64,000 bases of DNA from contig NZ_CP028897.1 of NCBI RefSeq assembly GCF_003072645.1, positions 2,555,658-2,619,657 on the forward strand. The letters are read 5' to 3'. The notes beneath the pieces are model-generated. The model was not told the DNA's origin and did not search any database. It worked only from the letters and a program-made list of their open reading frames with translations. Shown here piece by piece: positions 1 through 8,144 of the stretch. A program made the translations under genes and the position numbers. The first letter of the stretch is position 1, and each line of letters begins with the position of its first letter. The stretch comes from Dongshaea marina (GTDB lineage: Bacteria > Pseudomonadota > Gammaproteobacteria > Enterobacterales > Aeromonadaceae).

Positions 1-123
1 CCGCTTATCCCCATCCCGGTTTCCCTGAATCCTGATGATCGATCTGAGATGGCCTGCCCAACCACTGCGTGCTATGTTGCCCTAGCCAAAAACCTGAACC
101 AGACAACACAAGGAGTGACTCTC

Positions 124-1119
124 ATGGCCAAACTGCCGAATATCGTGATCCTGGGAACGGGAGGTACTATCGCAGGTGCAGCTCCCAGCACAGAACAAAC
201 GATTGGCTACCGATCCGGGCAACTCTCTGTCGGACAATTACTGCAAGATATTCCCGGTGCAGCTTCTATCGCCAATATACAGGGTGAACAGGTCTTTAAT
301 ATCTGCAGCCGGGCGATGAACCCACAAAAATGGCTTGAGTTAGGAAAGAGAGTCCAGTCCTTGCTCAATCGCGACGATATTGATGGCATCGTCGTCACCC
401 ATGGTACAAATTCTCTTGAAGAGACGGCCTATTTTCTGCATTTGATGATTGATAGCAAAAAACCTATCGTGATCACCGGGGCGATGCGACCCGCGACAGC
501 AATCAGCGCTGACGGTCCAATGAACCTGCTGCAGGCCATTGCAGTTTGTGCCTGTCCACAGTCCCGGGAGCGCGGGGTACTGGTGGTGATGAATGATAAA
601 ATCTTCAATGCCCGTGAAGTCACTAAACACAGTACCACCAATCTAGATACCATGATCGCTCCAGGTTACGGTCAATTGGGTACTGTGGATAGCGGCCTGG
701 TTAGCTTTAACTGCTCATCGGATAAACTTCATACCTTTCGAAGCTGCTTTGACATCATGAGTATCAATGAGCTCCCCAAGGTAGATATTGTTTACAACTA
801 CGCCGGATGCGGAAAAGAGCCGGTACTCTCCTTCATCGACTCTGCCAAAGGGATCATCAGTGCAGGTTTTGGTGATGGCGCACTCTCCGAAGAGTTACTC
901 GAGGGATTGATCTGTGCCAGGGCAGATAATATCCAGATCGTCCGCTCCTCAAGAACCGGCTCAGGGCTCGTTCTGAAAAACGGCGATGAGGATGATGATG
1001 GTAACCAGTTTATCGTTGCACATGATCTCAATCCTCAGAAAGCCCGGGTACTGCTGATGGTGGCGCTCACCAAAACCGATGACTGGCAACAAATCCAGCA
1101 GTATTTCTACCAATACTAA
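124..1119 (+). CDS. L-asparaginase, type II (AnsB-like), without signal peptide
   Basis: Hydrolyses asparagine to aspartate and ammonia in the family sense. The 331-residue product matches the mature part of periplasmic AnsB almost end to end: the first catalytic Thr lies in GTGGTIAG (about residue 12), then a THGT motif near residue 94, GAMRP, ADGP, a VTK motif holding the family lysine, NELPKV, and a C-terminus ending NPQKARVLL...QQYFYQY. The start was chosen at the ATG preceded by AAGGAG (109-114). The frame stays open upstream to the window edge, but that extension is not a signal peptide. The enzyme is therefore predicted cytoplasmic, unlike most type II enzymes. Odd: the motif reads THGTN instead of the family's THGTD, so the aspartate of the Thr-Asp-Lys triad is Asn (AAT at 409-411). 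Activity or substrate may differ. Confidence 0.88.
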   Translation: MAKLPNIVILGTGGTIAGAAPSTEQTIGYRSGQLSVGQLLQDIPGAASIANIQGEQVFNICSRAMNPQKWLELGKRVQSLLNRDDIDGIVVTHGTNSLEETAYFLHLMIDSKKPIVITGAMRPATAISADGPMNLLQAIAVCACPQSRERGVLVVMNDKIFNAREVTKHSTTNLDTMIAPGYGQLGTVDSGLVSFNCSSDKLHTFRSCFDIMSINELPKVDIVYNYAGCGKEPVLSFIDSAKGIISAGFGDGALSEELLEGLICARADNIQIVRSSRTGSGLVLKNGDEDDDGNQFIVAHDLNPQKARVLLMVALTKTDDWQQIQQYFYQY

Positions 1120-1162
1120 CGGCCAGATCCGTTTGGGGCGATCGACCCATCGCCCCTATTCT

Positions 1163-2050
1163 CTACACCCAGTAAGTCAGTGCCAGCGGGATCACCAGGA
1201 TAGTCAACAGAGTTGAAACCAGGATCACACTGGCAACGTTCGAGGAGTCATCCGGCCGGTAAATCGACACCCAAAGATATGTACTGGCGGCAACCGGCAT
1301 CAGACACTCAAGGATAAACACGCCCCGAGCCACCCCGGTAAAATCAAACAGGGGCAGCAAACCCCAGGCCAGCACCAAAGCGATCAGCAGATGGTACAGG
1401 GCTAACCCCGAACCCAACACAAGATTCCCAAGGCGCATACTTGCCAGGCTATAACCCAGGGTCAATAACATCAGGGGGATCGCCAGGTTCCCCAGGATAC
1501 TCAGGCTCTCGTGTAGTGGCTTGGGGAAGTGGGTCCTGGTCAACAACATGAGAATCGATAGGATCACCGAGTAGATGAGTGGATTGGTCACCAAGCTCTT
1601 GATGCTGAACTGCCCGGAGCTGACCCACTGGCCTATAGTAAAGTTAAACAGCATCACCACCACCACAAAAGCCAGTCCATAGATAAGCCCCTGGGGACCG
1701 TAGACCAGGGCACAGATCGGCAGACCTATATTCCCCACATTACTCAGGCTTAATGCAGACAGGTAGGTCCGGTTTGAAAGATGGGTCGCCTTTAAAAACA
1801 AGCTGGTTATCAGGGCTCCGCCAAGAACCACCGCCAGGGCGGCTCCCAACATTTTAAAAAAGATATCCAGCTCAACGGTTTTGCCGACCAGGTGAGACAG
1901 GATGAGTGCCGGATAGCCAATGTTCGCCATCAGGCTGGCGATCACCCGGGTGTCAAAGGGTTGCTTAAATTTACCCAGGGCAAAACCAACCAGGATACAG
2001 ATCAGAATAGGCAAGATGATATTGACGATATGAAAAAATACCTGCTGCAT
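1163..2050 (-). CDS. AEC family (auxin efflux carrier-type) transporter
   Basis: Hydrophobic protein of about 295 residues with roughly ten membrane segments. It carries the AEC hallmarks: an N-terminal ILPILICILVGFALGK helix and a repeated mid-membrane glycine/proline pattern (NVGNIGLPI, AIPLMLLTLGYSL). AEC proteins are secondary carriers of malate, malonate or other small anions; the substrate is not visible here. The start was set at the Met beginning MQQVFFHIV because the longer frame adds an unusual polar/hydrophobic leader. No strong ribosome site is seen for any candidate start, so Met further upstream (to 2101) remains possible. It lies convergent to the asparaginase and divergent from tus. 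A second AEC gene occurs at 19425-20360. Confidence 0.8.
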   Translation of the reverse strand: MQQVFFHIVNIILPILICILVGFALGKFKQPFDTRVIASLMANIGYPALILSHLVGKTVELDIFFKMLGAALAVVLGGALITSLFLKATHLSNRTYLSALSLSNVGNIGLPICALVYGPQGLIYGLAFVVVVMLFNFTIGQWVSSGQFSIKSLVTNPLIYSVILSILMLLTRTHFPKPLHESLSILGNLAIPLMLLTLGYSLASMRLGNLVLGSGLALYHLLIALVLAWGLLPLFDFTGVARGVFILECLMPVAASTYLWVSIYRPDDSSNVASVILVSTLLTILVIPLALTYWV

Positions 2051-2135
2051 AACGAGTCCATACTGCACGCAAATGAGAATCATCATAACAGCTAATCGCA
2101 ACTAATTTGCTGATTAACTTTTTGTGTATAAGCTC

Positions 2136-2155
2136 AGAAATGATACAACAGGTTG
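2136..2155 (-). promoter_or_regulatory. Possible Ter-like replication-arrest site upstream of tus
   Basis: On the minus strand this reads TGTTGTATC in the centre of the stretch. The conserved Ter core is TGTTGTAAC followed by T/G and A. The core therefore matches in eight of nine positions, with weaker agreement on the flanks. In E. coli TerB overlaps the tus promoter and Tus represses itself there, so the location about 60 bases before the tus start is suggestive. The flank mismatches make binding uncertain. Confidence 0.3.
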
Positions 2156-2214
2156 GACAAACAGATTCAATCGGCTAACATTTAGGTATGATGGCATAAT
2201 AACAAGGTGCAACC

Positions 2215-3123
2215 ATGACCTCTCTCGCTCCGGAACAAACCTCACACCCGGTCGCCCGGTTACGTACAACCCTGGCAAAGATCCAGTCCTGTCTAGGGCA
2301 GCTTGAGACACTGATCCGCTCCCAGCCGGTAAAATGCTCTGTGTATCAGCTGCCGGATGTCGCCAGCGGAGATGAACATGAACCGATCGAGAGCATTGAG
2401 GTAGAGCCCCTTGAGGGTGAAGAGGCCTTGGATACGGCGCTTCACAGCTTTAACCACTTCTTTGCACGGGAGGGCTGCTCCACCAAGGCGACCTACCGGC
2501 TTCCCGGTTATATTCTGCTGCCCGCACATTGCCAGAGCGAGCTCTTTGAACTTATCGGCCAGATCAATTCCCTCAAAAGCGCCTTTAAAGATGAGGTTCT
2601 CAAGGCCGGGGATAAAAACCAGCGTTTTGAGCTGGTACACCAGGCACAGCCGGGGGCCATCACGCTGCAGATCTACCGGCACCTGGTACTCTTGGACTCA
2701 CCGGTTCAGACCTTGGGCTTCACCTGGGCCAACAAGCAAAGTATCCGCAAGGTCAGCCAGCAACAGGTTCTGGAGATCTTAGAAAAGTCACAGAAGACCC
2801 CTCCTCCCCTGGTCGATGCCGAGCATTGGGCTCAGCAGGTTGCCCGGGAGATCCAGGATATCCATCGTCTCAGCCGGGCAGCTCAGCTGAGAATTCGCCG
2901 CCCGGTCAAGACCCATCCCATGCTCAACATCCGCTGGCTGGACCGCGAGCCACGCCAACAACAGGTGAAGGCCCACTCTCCTTTGCTGCTGTGTCAGGAT
3001 AAGCTCCCCAAGATCCATCCCCTGGGCGACTTTCCTCCCGCAAAACAACGCCAGCGTAGCGATCGACAGATCAGCTCAACACCGTTAATTGAGCGGATCT
3101 ATCTCTATGAATACCTGGGATAG
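2215..3123 (+). CDS. tus: DNA replication terminus site-binding protein Tus
   Basis: 302 residues, against about 309 in E. coli Tus. Tus binds Ter sites as a monomer and blocks DnaB-driven replication forks from one side. The resemblance runs along the whole protein: an N-terminal helical part with the LPxV...DEHxPIxxIEV block (residues about 44-65), RLPGYILLP, a QINxLKxxF segment, RFExVHxxxPGxITLxxYR (about 139-160), FxWANKQSIRK, an EILEKSQKTP segment, and RIRRPVKxHP near residue 230, which corresponds to the interdomain DNA-contacting strand. The start ATG follows AAGGTG at a good distance. Tus is mostly known from Enterobacterales and some plasmids, so its presence here is notable. Confidence 0.9.
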   Translation: MTSLAPEQTSHPVARLRTTLAKIQSCLGQLETLIRSQPVKCSVYQLPDVASGDEHEPIESIEVEPLEGEEALDTALHSFNHFFAREGCSTKATYRLPGYILLPAHCQSELFELIGQINSLKSAFKDEVLKAGDKNQRFELVHQAQPGAITLQIYRHLVLLDSPVQTLGFTWANKQSIRKVSQQQVLEILEKSQKTPPPLVDAEHWAQQVAREIQDIHRLSRAAQLRIRRPVKTHPMLNIRWLDREPRQQQVKAHSPLLLCQDKLPKIHPLGDFPPAKQRQRSDRQISSTPLIERIYLYEYLG

Positions 3124-3287
3124 CCGGGGGTTATTCATCTATGGCCACGGCAAAGTTACCCCAAAGGCAGCGCCTAAGATGAGCAACGGGTAAAACCACT
3201 GGCTCCGAGATACAGGGCTCAAAAGAGGCTTGCTTCTTGCTTAATGGCAGTGAGCTGTACAAATATTGACTCACCAGGAGCATGGTC

Positions 3288-3560
3288 ATGGATGACAGGA
3301 TCACCAACAAAACTAACTCGATTATAGCCCTGCTGGAAGAGGCGCATCCGGGCTCTCAATTCAAGGTCAGAGAAGATGTTGGTTATTTCTTTGATAGTGA
3401 CTCTCCTTGCATCAGGCGGACTGTCGCTATCAGCGATCTGGCGATGGATAGACTTGAGATAGATTTTATCAAGTGCCACATCCTGAGCATTGTGCCGGAT
3501 ATGACGACTCAGACCCCGGAGCAAGATGAGTGTATCTGGCTATACAGCGACAGCGCATAG
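3288..3560 (+). CDS. Hypothetical small protein
   Basis: 90-residue acidic protein of no family I recognise. The start at the second ATG (MDDRITNK) was chosen because AGGAG at 3275-3280 lies 7 bases upstream of it but only 1 base before the earlier ATG at 3282. The sequence has normal codon texture, no signal peptide and no membrane segment. It contains two cysteines and an acidic C-terminus. It stands alone between tus and the convergent chitinase, followed by a perfect 10-bp hairpin that may end its transcript. Confidence 0.5.
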   Translation: MDDRITNKTNSIIALLEEAHPGSQFKVREDVGYFFDSDSPCIRRTVAISDLAMDRLEIDFIKCHILSIVPDMTTQTPEQDECIWLYSDSA

Positions 3561-3574
3561 GCTAGAGTACCGTT

Positions 3575-3601
3575 CAGTTTACTTTTCATACAAGTAAACT
3601 G
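3575..3601 (+). terminator. Hairpin, possible terminator of the small gene
   Basis: Perfect inverted repeat CAGTTTACTT / AAGTAAACTG around a 7-base loop, 14 bases after the stop of the preceding gene. There is no clear T run, so an operator role is also possible. Confidence 0.45.
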
Positions 3602-3814
3602 ATCGCATGTTGCTCGATTAATATGCTATTCGCTGTTAATTGATTTTTTACGACACGCTGTGAACCCATCCATGGGTGCTCTGATACCGCATCCATGCGG
3701 CAAAAGGTCGAAAAAATCAACAAACAGCTCACTCTAAAAACAAATTGGGTGTGATTGAATTTTAAACTATATGGTGTTCCAGGTTCTGATGACGTTTAAA
3801 TATTGGGCTTTAAT
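3602..3814. other. Intergenic stretch with short palindromes
   Basis: No coding signal seen. Two short palindromes sit close together (ACCCATCCATGGGT and CCGCATCCATGCGG, about 3667-3700). Their function is unknown. Confidence 0.3.
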
Positions 3815-3864
3815 GCTGCCATGCCCTGACCTAAAGCGGAACGCTCTGGCCAGGGCATGGCAGC
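3815..3864 (-). terminator. Long stem-loop ending the chitinase transcript
   Basis: Inverted repeat GCTGCCATGCCCTG (3815-3828) and CAGGGCATGGCAGC (3851-3864), a perfect 14-bp stem, lies directly after the chitinase stop codon. The T run on the minus strand is weak. Confidence 0.6.
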
Positions 3865-3871
3865 AAAGCAA

Positions 3872-5560
3872 TCACTCAATCACTTGAATATCCGGGAAAT
3901 GGGCTTTCACACAGGCTGTATAATCGCCCTGCTTAAGTGCTGAGTATGGAGTCTGGTACCCCACCAACTGGCAGGCATAACTACCGCCGCTCGGAGTGTC
4001 GGCTGACCATCCCCAATCCTTTTCCCAGTAGATGTTGGTCGCACCGGCCCCCTCGGCGTCAAATTGCTTCATCCCGCGACACCCCAGGATCTCATCCTCG
4101 GCAATCGTGACTCCAAGATAACTGGCAAAACTTCGAAAATAGCTGATGCGGTTGACCGATTGCGCCACCTCTGTTGTACCACCGCACTCCACTCCCCCAT
4201 TAATGATCTGGGTTGTCACACCAAACCCAGGGTACAGGCCATTTTGCTCATCCCGACTATTGGGCTGCCAGGTTCCATCAATGACATGCAGCATGGAGGG
4301 TTTGGGAGGCTGGGGGTAAGTAAAGAAAAAGACTGCTGAGGCTAAATTGAGCCAGGTATCAGCCACCATCTCTGGATGATCCAACAGAGTTCGGACCGTA
4401 CCAAACATCGCTTCTGAGAAGGGACCATAGTTGTAGTTATAGCTCAGCTGCTTGGCACCACGGCCAAAGTAAGACTTGTACTCTCCATTATCAAAGGTAC
4501 CGCAGGGCCAGGTTTGCCCCTGCCAGGTGGCTGGATTGCATTCACCGTTATAGCCCCCACGCATCTGTTCTGTCCACCCCATCTCCCGGGCATGGACCAG
4601 TCCCTGACGCCACTCGGGAACATCCCAGTGCTCGGTATGCCCACCGGTTTCCTGGGTAAAGTGTGCGAACATGGTTGCTAATGAACGACGACAGATCGCT
4701 TCTGAATCACGCCCATCCTCGTAGCTTGCACAAAATGCCGGAAACTTAGCCACAGCTTGCAAGAAATGACGATAGCTATACTCGGGTGAACGCTTGGCAA
4801 AGAGATAGTCCCAGTCTGCTTCGGAGACAATGGCTTCAACCCGCTTCACATTCTCAGGATTCTGACCGGAAAGAGCGGTCACGGCTTCAACCGTTTGATT
4901 ATCCCGGGTTCGAATGGACTCCTTTACCTGAGATAACAAGGGATCACTGGTCAATTCAGCCTCCCTGGCATCAAGCTGAGCCTGAGTGACCTGATAACCA
5001 TCTCCAGGATCGGATGGAACCTCAGGCTCGACAGGCTGATCCGGCACCTCGGGAGTCTCAGGATCAGGTTCGGCTATCTCATCTTCCGATACCAACTCCC
5101 AGGCACTATCCCATGCCGTTCCCGTCCCCGGAGCATAGGCCCACCCGGCACCAGAGCACCAGGGAACAGTCACTCCGGGCTTACAGCGATACAGCTGACC
5201 ATTATTGAGTACTATATCTCCCCCTTGGTAAGAGCCCCCTTCCTGGTAGTTGCTGTATTGACCATCAGAGGGAACTGAAGGGGAATCTGGAGTATCAGCC
5301 GGCTCGTCAGGTTCGGCCGGAGGCGGGGTATCATCCGTTTGCCCGATGAGCTTCCAGGGCGTCTCCCAGGGCGCGGATACCTGATCGCCGGGAGATTGGC
5401 TCGGATTGGCCCACCACTTCGCCTGATAGATGGCCCCGTTAAAGCTCACTTGTGAGCCCGAAGGGTAATTTTTGCTCGGATCATACAGCTGTGCGGCGGC
5501 AACTTCACAAGTCATCAATGCAAGTGAAGTCGATAAAAGAAGTTTTTTCAGATGGGTCAT
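3872..5560 (-). CDS. Secreted GH19 chitinase with two carbohydrate-binding modules
   Basis: Cleaves beta-1,4 bonds in chitin outside the cell. The 562-residue product has a signal peptide (about 1-23, ending AAA), a CBM5/12-type chitin-binding module at about 25-75 (AKWW motif, WETPWKLIG), a Pro/Asp/Glu linker, a second module at about 105-157 with paired cysteines, another acidic linker, and a GH19 catalytic domain from about 190 to the end. E304 (HFTQETGG) and E326 (HAREMG) lie 22 residues apart, as do the two catalytic glutamates of GH19 enzymes. The FGRGAKQLSYNYNYG block is the other family signature. A strong AAGGAG precedes the ATG. Standing alone with its own terminator, it suggests a chitin-using lifestyle. 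Confidence 0.92.
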   Translation of the reverse strand: MTHLKKLLLSTSLALMTCEVAAAQLYDPSKNYPSGSQVSFNGAIYQAKWWANPSQSPGDQVSAPWETPWKLIGQTDDTPPPAEPDEPADTPDSPSVPSDGQYSNYQEGGSYQGGDIVLNNGQLYRCKPGVTVPWCSGAGWAYAPGTGTAWDSAWELVSEDEIAEPDPETPEVPDQPVEPEVPSDPGDGYQVTQAQLDAREAELTSDPLLSQVKESIRTRDNQTVEAVTALSGQNPENVKRVEAIVSEADWDYLFAKRSPEYSYRHFLQAVAKFPAFCASYEDGRDSEAICRRSLATMFAHFTQETGGHTEHWDVPEWRQGLVHAREMGWTEQMRGGYNGECNPATWQGQTWPCGTFDNGEYKSYFGRGAKQLSYNYNYGPFSEAMFGTVRTLLDHPEMVADTWLNLASAVFFFTYPQPPKPSMLHVIDGTWQPNSRDEQNGLYPGFGVTTQIINGGVECGGTTEVAQSVNRISYFRSFASYLGVTIAEDEILGCRGMKQFDAEGAGATNIYWEKDWGWSADTPSGGSYACQLVGYQTPYSALKQGDYTACVKAHFPDIQVIE

Positions 5561-5769
5561 AGTCTCTCGCTCCTTCGTTGCTTCTTGCCCGGCTCTAAAC
5601 TCCTGTACACGTCACAGCAGGGTTGAAAAACACCCTCTGCGGATCATCGAGCCGCTGTTTATCCAAACTTGAGGAAATCCCTTATCCGTCCGGCATGAAG
5701 GGTTACTCACCTGTCAGCATATTGCATACCAGGTATGTCCCCCTTCAAACTCTCGTCATCTTATCCCGC

Positions 5770-6036
5770 TCAAGGGGTTGTGTTTAATGCCTGAACGAGC
5801 CCGTTCGCGGGCTTAATACACCCCAGCTGAGATCTGGTCAAATCGCAACCTGGGGTGAGTCGTATCGGCAACTTTTCGATCAATAGAGAAGAGCTTATGT
5901 AAAGAGACAGATAGTTTGTCAATCTGTCGAGGGAAGGAGTTGTGGAGGTTCGTCTCCAAAGCGTCAAAAAAATAAGCAAAGGGAGAGCACAAAGCACAAA
6001 CAGACAGTTCCATGATATGAAGGTGACACTATCCAT
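5770..6036 (-). CDS. Doubtful small membrane protein
   Basis: 88-codon frame starting MDSVTFISW with a good GAGGAG ribosome site 7 bases upstream and one hydrophobic segment (about residues 7-27). The C-terminal half looks less protein-like, while the neighbouring frame (5813-6013) reads more like an amphipathic protein (SPFAYFFDALETNLHN). The real gene may be shorter, or frame-broken. No family recognised. Confidence 0.25.
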   Translation of the reverse strand: MDSVTFISWNCLFVLCALPLLIFLTLWRRTSTTPSLDRLTNYLSLYISSSLLIEKLPIRLTPGCDLTRSQLGCIKPANGLVQALNTTP

Positions 6037-6343
6037 AGTGCTCCTCGTTTTGTGGCTGTAAAAGAAACCGCTCCGAGCTTTCCATATCCCCATCCGAGAA
6101 TATGGATAAAAAGTATACAGGGATAGCTGCAGATATTGAGAGCACCATGTTACTAAACTGTGATCGAGATCCGGTTCAGTCCAGTACCATGGTGTATTGA
6201 TAGCTCCGATCCGCCGAACTTGGGTGAGATCCCATCCGGAGCGATGGGATAGAACCCGGGCCGGATAAAAATTGATAGAGGAGCTTCATGTATAACAAAG
6301 GATCTTCCTTTAGCACCATAAACCAAACTTGGAGCCCCGCCAT
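6037..6343. other. Intergenic stretch before the phosphatase 3' end
   Basis: Contains an 8-bp inverted repeat ATCCCATC / GATGGGAT (6229-6250). A 20-codon plus-strand frame at 6289-6351 has a strong AGAGGAG ribosome site but no downstream gene to control. Nothing else is supportable. Confidence 0.25.
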
Positions 6344-7141
6344 TTATTGAGGTTGCAGCACCTCTATCAGCTCAGCAAGTAGCTCAGGTGTTGCCGCCGT
6401 GATGAGGCTTCCTCCATGCAAAATATCATCACGCTTACCCTGAATATTTGCATAGACGCCTCCGGCCTCTTCAATACAGGGAATGAGAGCTGCGATATCC
6501 CAGGGCTTCATCAGGGTGTCAATTGCGCCGTGTAGCTTGCCACGAGCCACCAGCATATGCTGAAAGCAGTCCGTTGCGATCTGAAACTGTTTGCTGCGAT
6601 GGATCACCTCGCTCAAACGATAAGGCACGGTCCCGTTATCTAAAAAGATATCTGAACCATGAACACCAGAAGCTGAAATCACAGCTTGCCCCAGACTTTG
6701 AATCTTCTGATCAACCCGAATCTGCCGCCTCTGATCCCCTTCCTGAAGCCAGCACCCCAGATCCTTGGCCCCATGAATGGTTTGCCCCAGCTGAGGAAAG
6801 TGCACCACCCCCATCACGGGATGTCCCTGCTCAAGATAGGAGATGAGGGTTCCAAACAGTGGGATCCCCAGGGCAAACAGCCGGGTTCCATCAATGGGAT
6901 CGATGATCCAGCCATCTTCCAGTTCGTGGAGACTGCTGTTTCCAAGCTCCTCTCCCAGGATCGCATCGGCGGGAAACAGGGTATGAATGAACTCACGGAT
7001 CTCTTTTTCTATCGCAACATCAGCCTCTGTCACCTGGGTGCCATCCTCCTTGAACCGAACAGTGGCATGATTAAAGTGCTCCTGACAGATCCGGGTCGCA
7101 ATGTGGGTACACTCAAGCGCCGCCGCCAGTCGTTTATCCAT
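6344..7141 (-). CDS. Inositol monophosphatase family phosphatase (HisN-like)
   Basis: Magnesium-dependent phosphomonoesterase of about 265 residues. Metal-binding motifs are in order: EE of ILGEELG (about residue 66), DPIDGT (about 84), and WDIAA (about 215). The fold matches inositol monophosphatases. The nearest functional relatives with this spacing are histidinol-phosphatases of the HisN type, but the substrate cannot be settled from sequence. The start MDKRLAAALE was chosen over an upstream ATG because GGAGGA lies about 10 bases ahead. It is transcribed divergently from ktrA across a promoter region holding a TetR-type palindrome. Confidence 0.8.
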   Translation of the reverse strand: MDKRLAAALECTHIATRICQEHFNHATVRFKEDGTQVTEADVAIEKEIREFIHTLFPADAILGEELGNSSLHELEDGWIIDPIDGTRLFALGIPLFGTLISYLEQGHPVMGVVHFPQLGQTIHGAKDLGCWLQEGDQRRQIRVDQKIQSLGQAVISASGVHGSDIFLDNGTVPYRLSEVIHRSKQFQIATDCFQHMLVARGKLHGAIDTLMKPWDIAALIPCIEEAGGVYANIQGKRDDILHGGSLITAATPELLAELIEVLQPQ

Positions 7142-7292
7142 CTTCAATTTTCCTCCGCCCAAACATCTCTTCATCCAGTGTGGCACTCCCTTGTGTATAA
7201 CAGCAATGGCTAGGATTCAAAATAGTGAACCGCCCCTAAAACAGCATCGAAAATGCTGTCTGATGGACAGGTTCTGTCTCACTGAACCCAAC

Positions 7293-7312
7293 ATGAATGA
7301 ATGTTCATTCAT
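7293..7312. promoter_or_regulatory. TetR/AcrR-type operator-like palindrome
   Basis: Perfect 9-bp arms ATGAATGAA and TTCATTCAT around a 2-base centre, in the divergent promoter region between the phosphatase gene and ktrA (7142-7471). The shape is typical of TetR-family operators. No TetR gene lies in the window. Apart from this palindrome the region shows only AT-rich promoter-like sequence. Confidence 0.4.
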
Positions 7313-7471
7313 TGGCTATTTCCGCAACGCTCTTCAAAAATAATTGCCTTTACGGACAAAAAGAATACAATCTTTATGCTTTCTTTATTTCTCGCGTAAA
7401 AAAATAGATAGCATCTTTACAGTAAGCCACTTATCTTTGGCCCGTTGTCTTTTCCAACTAATGAAAAAGTT

Positions 7472-8128
7472 ATGAGCAAACAATTTGCAGTGATCGGACT
7501 TGGACGTTTCGGCCGAGCCCTTTGTAAAGAACTGTTCGAGCAAGGTGAAGAGGTCCTCGCCATCGATGTCGATCCGGACAAGGTTCGTCTCGCCGGAGAC
7601 TTCACGACCCATGGTGTCATCGCAGATACCACAGACGAAATTGCCGTGAAGGAGCTGGGGCTCCACCTGTATGACGCTGTTTTCGTTGCTATCGGAGATA
7701 ACATCAACGCCAGCATTCTGACGACCCTGATCCTTAAAGATCAAAATGTCGAGCAGGTTTGGGTAAAAGCAAAAGATAAACACCACCAGCGGATCCTTGA
7801 AAAAATTGGCGCCGACTCTGTGGTGAACCCCGAGCGGGAGATGGGAATCCGTGTTGCCAAACAGCTGATGGCCAAGCAGGTGCTTGGGCATATCGAAGTT
7901 GAAGATGATTTTGCAATCTCGGAAGTACGCGTCTGCGAGCGCCTCGAAGGTTTGCAGATCAGCCGAATCCGGATGATCGATAAAGATCAGGTTCAGCTGC
8001 TCGGGATCAAACGCCAACAAGAGATCATTGTCGCTCCGACCCCTGATCAAACTCTCCAGCAAAACGATATTCTTTTCCTCGTCGGTCGTCATGCCAGCCT
8101 CGACCGCTGTGTTGAACAGCTGTGCTGA
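7472..8128 (+). CDS. ktrA: Potassium uptake regulatory subunit KtrA (TrkA-N/RCK)
   Basis: Cytoplasmic ring-forming gating subunit of the Ktr potassium channel, binding nucleotide. 218 residues: RCK_N Rossmann domain at about 3-125 with GLGRFGRALCKEL and acidic EVLAIDVDPDK, then an RCK_C domain at about 135-215. The start MSKQFAVIGLG was chosen because it begins the Rossmann strand; the upstream ATG adds nine residues without support. The gene is 16 bases upstream of ktrB, so the two form an operon. Potassium homeostasis and osmotic adaptation are the family roles. Confidence 0.9.
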   Translation: MSKQFAVIGLGRFGRALCKELFEQGEEVLAIDVDPDKVRLAGDFTTHGVIADTTDEIAVKELGLHLYDAVFVAIGDNINASILTTLILKDQNVEQVWVKAKDKHHQRILEKIGADSVVNPEREMGIRVAKQLMAKQVLGHIEVEDDFAISEVRVCERLEGLQISRIRMIDKDQVQLLGIKRQQEIIVAPTPDQTLQQNDILFLVGRHASLDRCVEQLC

Positions 8129-8144
8129 CCATCTGAATTAAATC

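Noticed and set aside
7385-8092. 235-codon minus-strand frame opposite ktrA
   Set aside because: Shadow of ktrA, which has clear RCK motifs and codon texture; the reverse frame matches no family and lacks a ribosome site.
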